A stretch of 64,000 bases of DNA, from contig JAYGXS010000003.1 of assembly GCA_036362985.1 (NCBI GenBank), positions 75,427,319 to 75,491,318 on the forward strand, read 5' to 3'. The notes beneath the pieces are model-generated. The model saw nothing but the letters and a program-made list of their open reading frames with translations, was not told the origin of the DNA and ran no database searches. The stretch's first letter is position 1, and the number at the start of each line of letters is the position of its first letter. This DNA is from Ligula intestinalis (taxonomy: Eukaryota; Platyhelminthes; Cestoda; Diphyllobothriidea; Diphyllobothriidae). Made by a program: the position numbers and the translations under genes. This document shows positions 61,701-64,000 of this stretch, piece after piece.

Positions 61701-64000
61701 CCTAGCGGCTTTAACTTTTCCCCCAAACCGTTTTTTTAGGAAAGCTTCCACTTAACATTTTCGCTTGTTAGTTCTTTGAAAACTACCTCTAAAAAGATTA
61801 TACTTTTTTTCGAAAATGATACTTCGAGTATGGTATTCTCCGGCCGTCGTAAGTTTTCACAGAATATTTAAAGATAGCAATAACAGCAAGATTTATTGGA
61901 TCCATGGCATTTCGAGAGGGCTCTTCAGTTGCTGACTCCCATTGCGTAACATGAATCACATAAGAGAAAATACTAATTGAATTCATACAGAAAAATCGAT
62001 GCAAACGCAAGGTCCTAAGAAATGGCCAAGAGGCTAATCAATAACATTAGAAGTTAAAACGCTATGGCCAGCAAAAAATGGGGAGAAAGGCCTGAAGTAA
62101 CAATTTGGAAGGGGAAATGTGTAAGCAGGGAGTCAATGTTACCAAGGCAGAGTTATGTTCACTGCATACGCGATCTGTTTACGTAGGTCGGGTTTGAACC
62201 GCCGTATGTAGGCTGCCTTTAGGTAGCGTAAGGTGCGTTTTGGGGTCATCAGATTGGCTGTGTCTAACAGATGTTCAGTAATCGATGACCGAGGAATTCT
62301 GTTTTCTTGTTCCATCAACCAGCTAGGTAAATATTCCTTAGCTCTAGTGGCCAATTAGTATTTTATCTTATGTGATTCATGTTGCGCAATGAGAGGCAGC
62401 ACCTGAAGAGCCCTCTCGAAATGCCATGGATCCAATAAATTTTGCTGTTGGTGCTATCTTTAAATGTGCACCTGGGCAACTTTGCTTTATAACTCACGGA
62501 ATAGACACACCTGCAACCAGAACGGCCCCGTCGCTGAATACAGCAAGACAGTCTTATGCAAATAATTTGCTGGACAAGACTGTATTGCCTAAATATCTAT
62601 TTCTCCGCCAAACTGTCTTATGAAAGTGGTGGTTAATCATTCAATTCTTGGTTAACGAGTGTAAGTGATCGTGTAATTTTGTTAAAAGTGACCAAAGAAT
62701 ATTAAATTAAAGCCACATATAGTTGTTTTAATGAGCTAAATGGAATCAACTCCATCAATATAAACTCCTCTTGCTCAGGCAACTGATGTCTGTTGATGAA
62801 AATTTGATCTTAAATCGGCGGATAGGCAAAGGTAGCTAATAAAAGCGAACATGCTAATTCTTCACCATGGATATTGAAACGTCAGGGGAATAAAAGTACT
62901 GTCCCAGCGCTCGAGTCGTATTCTTCTCAGGCAAAGGTAGTTGAAGTATTGTACCTCATATACTCCTAGTCCCAGCATTTTGTCGTACGGAAAGGTGGTT
63001 ATAGGGGTTTGGTAGAGGGGGAAATGGGATAGGCAGTGATCGAAATTTGTAGGTATGAGTGTAAAATGGAAAAATATAGTTGAATTTGTTTTCCGTGGAC
63101 GCTGGGAGTAAGTTGTTCCGCGTGTAAATTGAAGGTATGCACGGCGCTTCGGGCCGCGGACTGTATTGACCTAACTCAGGAACAGTAAGTTTGACGTAAG
63201 CTTAGTTTAAATAGACGACTTCCTAACCACCAGTTCTATTCTTTTCAGGAATTTAAAGAAACCCGCATTTTTGTAATCAAGTTTTTCTGCAATGCCTCCA
63301 GTAATACAGAGTAGGAAAATCTACAGATATTAATCCACAACATTTCTAAATATAATTGAATAAAACTGCGTACAGCAGTTATTAAAGTATACTCAACTGC
63401 CTATCCTAATTCGCCACTCATGAAATCCCTATAACCACCGTTTACGTGGGACAAAACGCTGGAACTAGCGCTATATGAGGCGCACTGCTTAAACTACTGT
63501 TGTCGGCGGATATTAATGAAAAGGGGAAATTCGACCCTACATCGACGGAATTTTAAAAAAAAGGGAAAGGCGAAGTACTGCAAAATGTAAAAATAGGTTA
63601 TTATTATAAGTCAAAGGCAATTAGGACCTCTAAAGACAGTCCTTCTGTTTGCTGCTCTAGTGACGGACTGTGCCACGGGCCAGTTCGCCAGGCATCTTCA
63701 CCAGATTCTCAACTGCCTTCTTCTTCTTCCTCAAAACTAATTCTTTGGATTCGAAACTTCAAGTCAATGCAAGGCTCCTGCTTCTTTTTTCTTTACCCTG
63801 CCACCTCGCCGATGCAGCCGATCGTCAGCGGAGTGTGCATAGCGCAACGGACACATGTGCTTTAGGGTCCCGCGGCTCCCTGGTAACCACCTGTCGCGAT
63901 GACCAACATTCCGTTTGCTTTTGGAAGGCAACAATGCTAGGCAATGTCGAAGATAGCAGCTTCGGTGACCCTGAAACCAACCTCAGTGATGAGAGACCGA
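13367..64000 (+). CDS. PPIP5K: PPIP5K/Vip1: bifunctional inositol pyrophosphate kinase-phosphatase (multi-exon gene, 3' end beyond window)
   Basis: The gene encodes a diphosphoinositol-pentakisphosphate/hexakisphosphate kinase. The N-terminal ATP-grasp-like kinase makes 1-InsP7 and InsP8 in the cytosol; the histidine-acid-phosphatase-like domain opposes it (established for the family). Coding exons are 13367-13792, 17334-17555, 19542-20203, 25004-25110, 31309-32165, 33185-33309, 36512-36734, 50760-50870 and 53378-54910; 57687-57738 and 63818 onward are tentative. Exons 1-8 match the animal protein end to end and all phases agree (0,0,2,1,0,2,0,0). Spliced residues: kinase domain about 10-320 with KPFVEK (150-155) and DVNGF (289-293); phosphatase about 350-911 with RHGDRTP (360-366) and ELHFSPG (886-892). 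A Ser-rich tail follows. All catalytic motifs that I can name are present, so the gene looks functional. Introns reach 14 kb and are packed with transposons. Confidence 0.95.
15375..15990 (+). pseudogene. LINE fragment (RT motif region plus downstream), degenerate
   Basis: Starts at [21 protein letters not shown], a decayed form of the RT turn (SSGVRQGCIL... in the intact family). It continues with [19 protein letters not shown], then QLEEVVSF and RVYHASVR pieces with stops and frame changes. This is a different LINE lineage from A-D. The first part of the 130-codon frame at 15133-15525 is not recognised. Confidence 0.6.
16020..16200 (+). repeat. tRNA-derived SINE copy 1
   Basis: B-box-like GGGTTCAAATCTCGG (16054-16068) is followed by a family body: ATTGGGTATGACTGGCTGAT, GACGGCTAATAAGCCAGAAA, then a short inverted segment. 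The same body occurs at 26815-26960, 33905-34050 and, reversed, at about 52765-52860. Preceding bases at 15930-15970 match the segment after copy 2 (about 27020-27065), so the repeat unit may be longer than the tRNA head. Confidence 0.7.
17334..17555 (+). CDS. PPIP5K: PPIP5K exon 2 (kinase, ATP-binding lysines)
   Basis: 74 codons, phase 0 to 0, acceptor CTCTTGCAG and donor AAG|GTAGGT. Contains [12 protein letters not shown] with the conserved Lys pair (residues 150 and 155 of the spliced product), [18 protein letters not shown] and [12 protein letters not shown], almost as in vertebrate PPIP5Ks. These segments line the nucleotide and inositol-phosphate sites in the family. Confidence 0.95.
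17556..19541 (+). other. PPIP5K intron 2
   Basis: About 2 kb. Holds a GC-rich dispersed repeat at about 18285-18535; otherwise nothing recognised. Acceptor CTTCGCTGTAG. Confidence 0.8.
18285..18535. repeat. GC-rich dispersed repeat, copy 1
   Basis: The copy at about 46940-47165 shares the order GGATCCGGA, CCGGCGGCGAGGAGGAGGAG, GGGGCTGCTC, CAGACCTTGGCCGCC and GCGTCTGCTGTGGT, at roughly 80 percent by eye. No coding capacity and no terminal structure were seen. Confidence 0.7.
19542..20203 (+). CDS. PPIP5K: PPIP5K exon 3 (end of kinase, start of phosphatase)
   Basis: 662 nt, phase 0 to 2. Carries [18 protein letters not shown], the kinase metal-site motif [10 protein letters not shown] (Asp residue 289, Asn 291), IPLVPTT, and the phosphatase signature [17 protein letters not shown] (from residue 360). 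RHGxRxP is the catalytic motif of histidine acid phosphatases. The donor GCG|GTAGGT leaves CG, completed by the first base of exon 4. Confidence 0.96.
20900..23600 (-). mobile_element. RTE-like LINE, minus strand, inactivated
   Basis: Minus-strand frames read in order. Endonuclease: [11 protein letters not shown] (about 23510), then [35 protein letters not shown] (about 23220), and [17 protein letters not shown] (about 23000). [19 protein letters not shown] (about 22020), [12 protein letters not shown] (about 21790), [20 protein letters not shown] (about 21610). The catalytic box reads LLADDCALN (about 21440), where this family usually has LFADD. A thumb region ends near 21115. Frames are broken near 23440, 23190, 22750, 22130 and 21500. 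The endonuclease is the type often mislabelled craniofacial development protein 2. Its wording resembles tapeworm LINEs that I remember; no search was possible. Confidence 0.85.
24477..24706 (+). repeat. Tandem duplication, two copies of about 124 bp
   Basis: Copy 1 is 24477-24600; copy 2 begins at 24601 with the same GTAGTTG. Both hold AAGTCCAATCCGAG or GAGTCCAATCCGAG, a (GA)n run, GTTTAGGCTACAGC and CATCGTCCGACAATCCA. Confidence 0.85.
25004..25110 (+). CDS. PPIP5K: PPIP5K exon 4
   Basis: 107 nt, phase 2 to 1. Reads [20 protein letters not shown], which is strongly conserved in the family, then a short Lys/Asp linker. Acceptor TGCTGTGTTACAG, donor GCAGG|GTACGT. Confidence 0.94.
25170..25710 (+). 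repeat. Dispersed repeat pair member 1 (second at about 26520-27310)
   Basis: Shared order: GCGATCTACT, GAAGGCAGT, TGGTACACAAGGCA, TGCCG, then GCTGAGGTCAAGTCT, GCGCCTGTTAGTTAG/GCGTCTGTTAGTTAG, GTTGGGA and CTGGCGGGCATCGT. The second copy is interrupted by the SINE at 26815-26960 and following bases. No coding. Confidence 0.65.
26195..26363 (+). pseudogene. Penelope-like element, C-terminal fragment
   Basis: Reads [15 protein letters not shown], then [20 protein letters not shown] and [10 protein letters not shown], the C-terminal end of the PLE protein seen at 45004-45204 and 62139-62354. About 56 codons. Upstream bases of the same frame are unrelated. Confidence 0.8.
26815..26960 (+). repeat. 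tRNA-derived SINE copy 2
   Basis: B-box-like GGTTCGAATCTCGG, then ATTGGGTATGACTGGCTGAT and GACGGCTATCTAGCCAGAAA, then GGCCATTTTTGGCC, which can form a hairpin. Best-preserved copy with 16020-16200. It lies inside dispersed repeat member 2. Confidence 0.75.
27390..27500. repeat. Degenerate CCCTAA/CTAAAC-like stretch
   Basis: Imperfect AACCTAAACC/TAACCTTAAC units in the C-rich sense. Similar blocks occur at 28545-28620, 32480-32580, 40065-40130 and 47840-48035. Confidence 0.4.
28545..28625. repeat. Degenerate TTAGGG-like stretch
   Basis: Several GGGTTA/GGTTAG units separated by unrelated bases. Not a perfect telomeric array. Confidence 0.45.
29020..29098 (-). repeat. tRNA-like repeat, copy 1 (inverted)
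   Basis: 79 bp. On the minus strand: 7-bp acceptor-like ends GCGTTTG and CAAACGC, A-box-like TAGCTTAGCGGTAGAGC, and a T-arm-like block. The central part folds as AGCCT/AGGCT around a 7-nt loop but has too many bases for a standard cloverleaf. Flanking TTTTTCACACTTGGGTC is shared with copies 2 and 3, showing a repeat family. Forms an inverted pair with copy 2. Confidence 0.75.
29113..29191 (+). repeat. tRNA-like repeat, copy 2
   Basis: Same 79-bp unit as 29020-29098 in the opposite direction, 14 bp away. The 5' end reads GAGTTTG, one base off pairing with CAAACGC. GGGTTCAAATCCCGC is a good B box. The downstream flank is the same as copy 3. Confidence 0.75.
29412..29490 (+). repeat. tRNA-like repeat, copy 3
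   Basis: Perfect 7-bp terminal pairing (GCGTTTG/CAAACGC), A box TAGCTTAGTGGTAGAG, B box GGGTTCAAATCCC. Canonical positions would need an anticodon such as GGC in a loop lacking U33. I therefore call a tRNA-derived repeat rather than a tRNA gene; a short-intron or unusual tRNA is the alternative. Confidence 0.7.
31309..32165 (+). CDS. PPIP5K: PPIP5K exon 5 (core of phosphatase domain)
   Basis: 857 nt, phase 1 to 0. It opens with an Ala/Glu/Lys-rich linker longer than I expect for vertebrates, then [67 protein letters not shown] and [14 protein letters not shown], nearly identical to animal PPIP5Ks. Donor CAG|GTGAGG. Confidence 0.97.
32166..33184 (+). other. PPIP5K intron 5
   Basis: 1 kb with a degenerate GGTTAG-rich patch at about 32480-32580; otherwise nothing recognised. 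Confidence 0.8.
33185..33309 (+). CDS. PPIP5K: PPIP5K exon 6
   Basis: 125 nt, phase 0 to 2. Reads [20 protein letters not shown] and LRKI, as in the family. Donor GCCGG|GTATGT. Confidence 0.94.
33905..34050 (+). repeat. tRNA-derived SINE copy 3 (diverged)
   Basis: A-box-like GTTAGCTCAATGGTTAGGGC, B-box-like GGGGTCGAACTTCG, then ACGACGGTTAATAAGCCAGAAA. The body motif before it is altered to CTTACGA. Confidence 0.65.
34280..34780 (+). repeat. Dispersed repeat with internal duplication (related copy 58370-58905)
   Basis: Both copies contain twice the phrase around CTGTTCGTAACCT, TGCCAC, CGGAGCT and GGAAGC, about 350 bp apart, with a GTGGCGCGG segment and AATAAACCCAAAA/ATCAACCCAAAA between. A shorter third copy lies at about 60185-60280. 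No coding frame is shared. Confidence 0.7.
36512..36734 (+). CDS. PPIP5K: PPIP5K exon 7
   Basis: 223 nt, phase 2 to 0. [32 protein letters not shown] and [18 protein letters not shown] are all family hallmarks. Acceptor CCCCGTACAG, donor GTG|GTGAGT. Confidence 0.96.
38475..38600 (-). repeat. PLE-associated hammerhead-like repeat, decayed
   Basis: The minus strand aligns with the 40490-40600 unit (GACTCCGATACGACTTC, CAGGCGAAT, then GAGCCTTCTTCTGCTTC). The catalytic boxes are lost: CUGANGA is CTCGCGA and GAAA is ACAA. Confidence 0.5.
38850..39060 (-). pseudogene. PLE GIY-YIG endonuclease fragment, degraded
   Basis: The minus strand retains [12 protein letters not shown] (about 38885-38851) preceded by frame-broken cysteine-containing residues, as in PLE C-terminal GIY-YIG domains. 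Confidence 0.5.
39083..39660 (+). pseudogene. PLE GIY-YIG domain with partial tandem duplication
   Basis: The frame at 39282-39617 reads [37 protein letters not shown] and ALHCLNTGH: the GIY-YIG-type endonuclease of PLEs with its preceding cysteines. The segment around TACGCACCCAGCTAGTA is present twice (39083-39152 and 39282-39351), a roughly 199-bp partial duplication. A frame change near 39590 leads into [16 protein letters not shown]. Confidence 0.75.
40368..40800 (-). repeat. pLTR-like repeat of PLE-2 with minisatellite (left arm)
   Basis: Contains the hammerhead unit (40535-40590) and three to four imperfect copies of a roughly 50-60-bp unit centred on CAACGAAAGCAAGCAAAA (40580-40780). 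An inverted counterpart lies at 41585-41810, so this and the right arm bracket the PLE-2 coding remnant. Confidence 0.65.
40535..40592 (-). ncRNA. Type-I hammerhead ribozyme motif, copy 2 (core complete)
   Basis: On the minus strand: core box CUGACGA (40580-40574; position 7 is the one tolerant position), helix II about 6 bp closed by a 6-nt loop with one extra U at its base, GAAA (40554-40551), then AGCU, a self-complementary helix III, and cleavage triplet CUC ending at 40547. Helix I pairs UUUAUCU with AGACAAA with one mismatch. Core bases are intact; activity is untested. Confidence 0.65.
40890..41570 (-). pseudogene. PLE-2: C-terminal part of Penelope-like protein, minus strand
   Basis: The minus strand reads [14 protein letters not shown] pieces, [30 protein letters not shown], then [20 protein letters not shown], the GIY-YIG domain, and a tail to a stop at 40890. 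The RT is absent. A frame change occurs near 41260-41340. Flanked by inverted pLTR-like arms. Confidence 0.75.
41585..41815 (+). repeat. pLTR-like repeat of PLE-2 (right arm, inverted) with hammerhead unit
   Basis: Inverse copy of 40490-40720, including the TTTGACGGCTAATGGACCCC-type minisatellite sense. The hammerhead unit on the plus strand (about 41711-41785) has CTGACGG (A9 changed to G), GAAA (41757-41760) and AGCT, so it is probably inactive. Confidence 0.65.
42090..42155 (-). ncRNA. Hammerhead motif, copy 4 (core mutated)
   Basis: Minus-strand sequence closely similar to 48878-48938 through helix II and the downstream CGAATAAA and CCAGCGATCGAGTC. The first box reads GTGATGA (C3 to G) and the second GAAG instead of GAAA, so it is predicted inactive. 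Confidence 0.6.
43500..43590 (-). ncRNA. Hammerhead-like motif, copy 5, upstream of PLE-1 in inverse orientation
   Basis: Minus strand: GTGATGA (43570-43564), helix II GCCGG/CCGGC enclosing a long loop, GAAA (43519-43516), then palindrome ACACGUGU and triplet GUC ending at 43508. C3 is G, as in copy 4. GCGAGGGCT/AGCCCTCGC could compete with helix II. Confidence 0.5.
43621..45204 (+). pseudogene. PLE-1: Penelope-like reverse transcriptase plus GIY-YIG endonuclease, one nonsense codon
   Basis: A plus-strand frame of 457 codons (43621-44994) continues in the same frame after a single TAG (44992-44994) for 70 more codons to the end of the protein at 45204. RT motifs: [28 protein letters not shown] (about residue 128), [16 protein letters not shown] (about 184) and the catalytic RYFDDIF (about 220). 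Then FLDVLLF, and a C-terminal GIY-YIG domain with [20 protein letters not shown] (about 423). In related fragments at 62 kb the stop position is Gln followed by ENR, so CAG to TAG is the likely lesion. The N-terminal PLE region before RT is missing. Otherwise the least-decayed PLE here. Confidence 0.9.
45391..45441 (+). ncRNA. Hammerhead-like motif 3' of PLE-1 (divergent type)
   Basis: Sense strand of PLE-1, about 190 bp after its last codon: CTGACGA (45399-45405), GAAA (45414-45417) and GATC followed by GAATAAA, the same order as the other units. Helix II is nearly absent (8 nt between boxes), and helix I needs an internal loop (GCAG/CTGC). Core-like but doubtful as a ribozyme. Confidence 0.4.
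46000..46445 (-). pseudogene. RTE-like LINE C-terminal fragment
   Basis: The minus strand reads [13 protein letters not shown] and [19 protein letters not shown], then [11 protein letters not shown] and [10 protein letters not shown], the post-RT thumb sentences of an RTE-like LINE. Frame broken near 46240. Confidence 0.7.
46940..47165. repeat. GC-rich dispersed repeat, copy 2
   Basis: Matches 18285-18535 (see that entry for shared blocks). Confidence 0.7.
47840..48035. repeat. Degenerate GGTTAG-rich block
   Basis: About ten imperfect GGGTTA/GTTAGG/GGTTTAG units in one strand sense. The longest such block in the window. Confidence 0.55.
48853..48948 (-). mobile_element. 96-bp hammerhead mini-element with 13-bp target-site duplication
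   Basis: The 13-mer CAGTCTGGAATGT is present at 48840-48852 and again, unchanged, at 48949-48961. The 96 bp between them consist of a hammerhead ribozyme on the minus strand plus about 30 nt ending in GAGTCTTCTTC. The perfect duplication indicates insertion by a nicking or staggered-cut mechanism, as for retroposons. Nothing else is in the insert. Confidence 0.8.
48878..48938 (-). ncRNA. Type-I hammerhead ribozyme, copy 1 (complete)
   Basis: Minus strand: CUGAUGA (48926-48920); helix II of about 8 bp with one A-G mismatch and loop CGA; GAAA (48900-48897); ACGU as a self-complementary helix III; cleavage triplet GUC ending at 48893. Helix I pairs GUCU with AGGC, then after a 2-nt bulge AUUC with GAAU. 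Every invariant core base is present. The minimal helix III suggests that it would work best as a dimer, as described for Penelope-like element hammerheads. Confidence 0.8.
48965..49295 (-). repeat. Diverged relative of the long-inverted-repeat element arms
   Basis: Shares blocks in order with the arms at 60.7-61.07 kb (TTTCAGTCA...TAGG, CCGGCTTTT, ATTCAAATATA, GAAAATTA, TTTCGGTTTTAA). Strongly diverged; strand assignment is arbitrary. Confidence 0.4.
49600..49960 (+). repeat. Old dispersed repeat, copy 1 (second at about 55745-56190)
   Basis: Shared blocks: AATTTGAAC, TTTATTGACGT, TTTCACCCTT, GGTCGATA, CAGTTTATC or CTAATTTATC, TTAATAGACAATT-like and CAATTGTATG or AAATTGTATG. Highly diverged. 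Confidence 0.5.
50050..50110 (-). repeat. Partial PLE hammerhead-unit tail
   Basis: The minus strand retains AAGCGAACATGCGAGTCCCA and GCGATCGAGTTG, corresponding to the part downstream of the cleavage site. No catalytic boxes remain. Confidence 0.45.
50760..50870 (+). CDS. PPIP5K: PPIP5K exon 8 (second phosphatase catalytic segment)
   Basis: 37 codons, phase 0 to 0. [15 protein letters not shown] then [15 protein letters not shown] matches the family end of the phosphatase domain. The His of ELHFSPG (residue 887) is the probable second catalytic His. The acceptor used must be GGACTTTCAG at 50759, because the AG directly after the (CT)n tract (50733) would be followed by an in-frame TAA. Confidence 0.93.
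50871..53377 (+). other. PPIP5K intron 8
   Basis: 2.5 kb. Reverse SINE copy at 52765-52860; otherwise no repeat recognised. A small exon could be hidden here, but none is needed for phase. Confidence 0.7.
52765..52860 (-). repeat. SINE copy 4, minus strand
   Basis: The minus strand reads ATGGCCAGCTGACGACGGCT, AATAAACCAGAAATGGCC and GCTCCAGCCTCCC, the body of the SINE at 16.0 and 26.8 kb. Confidence 0.65.
53378..54910 (+). CDS. PPIP5K: PPIP5K exon 9: long Ser-rich, probably disordered C-terminal tail
   Basis: 511 codons from acceptor TCACCAG|TAT to donor GTA|GTAAGC (or AAG|GTAGTA three bases earlier). The phase matches exon 8 exactly. The product is rich in Ser, Pro, Gln and Arg: a (Gln)6 run (about residue 1038), repeated RSRSI/RRKTSF basic-Ser motifs, a Gly-rich patch and twice DSST. 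Vertebrate PPIP5Ks also end in long, poorly conserved tails. No folded domain is recognised. Membership in the gene rests on phase, strand, position and the absence of another gene. An internal (CAG)n at 53757-53775 is a possible length polymorphism. Confidence 0.8.
55745..56190 (+). repeat. Old dispersed repeat, copy 2
   Basis: Counterpart of 49600-49960 (see that entry). Confidence 0.5.
56486..56656. mobile_element. 171-bp pogo/Tigger-like palindromic MITE
   Basis: The ends CAGTAGTCGCCGGCTATT and AATAGCCGGCGACTACTG are perfect inverted repeats flanked by TA on both sides (56484-56485 and 56657-56658). The inside is a near-tandem of two roughly 85-bp halves, each itself partly palindromic (GGGCCCAGA-CAAATTGG-AAGCGGCGGGCT in both). 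No coding. Confidence 0.85.
57687..57738 (+). CDS. PPIP5K: PPIP5K candidate exon 10
   Basis: A 52-nt block between acceptor CCGTTTCTAG and a very good donor (ACT|GTAAGT). In phase 0 it reads [17 protein letters not shown]. Small and basic, with no homology to prove it. Confidence 0.45.
57963..58047 (-). repeat. tRNA-like repeat of a second type (inverted member)
   Basis: Minus strand: A-box-like TAGCTTAATTGGTAGAGCG, B-box-like GTAGGTTGAAATCCCAC and 9-nt ends CGTGCTTTC/GAGGCCACG that mostly pair. The centre AAAGCCTTCCCTGCTGAT resembles the 29-kb family. Confidence 0.65.
58146..58230 (+). repeat. tRNA-like repeat of the second type (direct member)
   Basis: A box TAGCGCAGTTGGTAGAGCG, B box GGGTTCGACTCTC, the same centre as 57963-58047. 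The head resembles tRNA-Tyr by eye, but extra central bases prevent a cloverleaf. Confidence 0.65.
58370..58905 (+). repeat. Dispersed repeat with internal duplication, copy 2
   Basis: Counterpart of 34280-34780 (see that entry). The internal phrase occurs at about 58430-58490 and, decayed, 58795-58865. Confidence 0.7.
60290..60690 (-). mobile_element. Mariner/Tc1-type MITE with transposase C-terminal remnant
   Basis: Ends CAGGGTGTCC and GGACACCCTG are inverted, continuing imperfectly for about 35 bp (ATGTATACA in both). They are flanked by TA (60288-60289 and 60691-60692). The minus strand inside reads about 38 codons (60533-60420, [20 protein letters not shown] ...) that look like the extreme C-terminus of an IS630-Tc1-mariner transposase. 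The rest of the gene is missing. Confidence 0.75.
60695..61687. mobile_element. 993-bp element with about 375-bp inverted repeats
   Basis: Starts CAGTAGACGCCGTTGATCAT and ends with its inverse (one mismatch: CAGTAAACGCC), flanked by TA (60693-60694 and 61688-61689). Left arm about 60695-61070 and right arm about 61310-61687, roughly 85 percent inverse identity by eye, with a unique spacer of about 240 bp. The tip resembles pogo-type ends. No transposase frame. Confidence 0.85.
61880..61940 (-). ncRNA. Hammerhead-like motif 3' of PLE-3 (divergent type)
   Basis: Minus strand CTGAAGA (61928-61922), GAAA (61913-61910), then ATGCCATGGATC, whose CCATGG palindrome could serve as helix III, and CAATAAA. 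Only 8 nt between boxes, so helix II is weak. Confidence 0.4.
62393..62460 (+). ncRNA. Hammerhead-like motif, inverted arm of PLE-3
   Basis: Plus strand CTGAAGA (62403-62409), GAAA (62418-62421) and CCATGGATC; the same sequence type as 61880-61940. Helix I candidates GGCAGCA and TGCTGTT pair across an internal loop. Confidence 0.4.
62870..62935 (+). repeat. Partial hammerhead unit (second half only)
   Basis: Plus strand TTGAAACGTCAGGGGAATAA, then CCAGCGCTCGAGTCGTATTCTTC, matching the part of copies 1 and 4 from GAAA onward. The CUGAUGA box and most of helix II are missing. Confidence 0.6.
62935..63497. repeat. Inverted repeat, arms about 105 bp, 350-bp spacer
   Basis: Left arm 62935-63043 and right arm 63393-63497 share, inversely, GTAGTT-AAG, ACCTCATATA, CCTAGTCCCAGC/GCTAGTTCCAGC, TTTTGTC, GGTGGTTATAGGG and GGGATAGGCAGT/AGGATAGGCAGT. 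About 75 percent by eye. Confidence 0.55.
63818..64000 (+). CDS. PPIP5K: PPIP5K candidate exon 11 (runs off window)
   Basis: After a pyrimidine-rich tract and CGATGCAG, the phase required by candidate exon 10 stays open for 61 codons to the window end (for example [10 protein letters not shown] and [20 protein letters not shown]). Acidic/Ser residues fit a disordered tail. No homology evidence; it could also be open by chance. Confidence 0.35.

Larger units (their letters stand above)
61798..62475 (-). mobile_element. PLE-3: C-terminal PLE remnant between inverted hammerhead-like arms
   Basis: The minus strand 62354-62139 reads [47 protein letters not shown], the PLE C-terminus. About 210 bp further on lies a sense hammerhead-like unit (61940-61880). 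On the other side (62365-62470) the same unit occurs inverted. The two arms share GTGATTCATGTT, GAAGAGCCCTCTCGAAATGC and CATGGATCCAATAAAT. Confidence 0.75.
57739..63817 (+). other. PPIP5K intron 10 (tentative)
   Basis: Holds the tRNA-like inverted pair, dispersed repeats, a mariner-type MITE, the 1-kb long-inverted-repeat element and PLE-3. 58920-60180 shows nothing recognised. Confidence 0.5.

Overview
This window looks like nuclear DNA of a repeat-rich parasitic flatworm (inference: a cestode of the Spirometra/Schistocephalus type). The reasons are one conserved metazoan gene spread over more than 50 kb in small exons, introns full of CR1-like and RTE-like LINEs, several Penelope-like elements (PLEs), tRNA-derived SINEs and MITEs, and short imperfect GGTTAG-type blocks. 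The wording of the RTE-like LINE protein matches what I remember from tapeworm genomes; I could not search for it.

Region 1 (1-13.3 kb) is mobile-element debris. A CR1-like LINE on the minus strand (about 757-8390) has been split by a second, plus-strand LINE (3326-6797) that still has a 942-codon endonuclease/reverse-transcriptase frame. Further LINE pieces follow at 9.4-10.6 kb and 11.2-12.95 kb. A 100-N assembly gap at 12253-12352 has the same 47 bases on both sides and is probably not a real gap.

Region 2 (13367 to beyond 64000) is one plus-strand gene, the animal PPIP5K/Vip1 inositol pyrophosphate kinase-phosphatase. Eight exons are secure by homology and join in phase (13367, 17334, 19542, 25004, 31309, 33185, 36512, 50760). 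A ninth, long, low-complexity exon (53378-54910) joins in phase. Two more C-terminal exons are tentative (57687 and 63818). The first intron appears to be GC-AG.

The introns carry the rest. These are a minus-strand RTE-like LINE (about 20.9-23.6 kb), SINEs (16.0, 26.8, 33.9, 52.8 kb), tRNA-like repeats in head-to-head pairs (29.0-29.5 and 58.0-58.2 kb), a PLE cluster (38.4-45.5 kb, with pieces at 26.2 and 62.1 kb), a mariner-type MITE directly abutting a 1-kb long-inverted-repeat element (60.29-61.69 kb), and a 171-bp pogo-like palindromic MITE (56.5 kb).

The most striking non-coding signal is a set of type-I hammerhead-ribozyme motifs linked to the PLEs. One complete copy on the minus strand sits in a 96-bp insert (48853-48948) bounded by perfect 13-bp direct repeats, as if a unit of little more than a ribozyme had been retroposed. 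Other copies at 40.5, 41.7, 42.1 and 43.5 kb vary, but keep a self-complementary helix III next to the predicted cleavage site (ACGU, AGCU, ACACGUGU). A more divergent type lies downstream of two PLE reading frames (45.4 and 61.9 kb).
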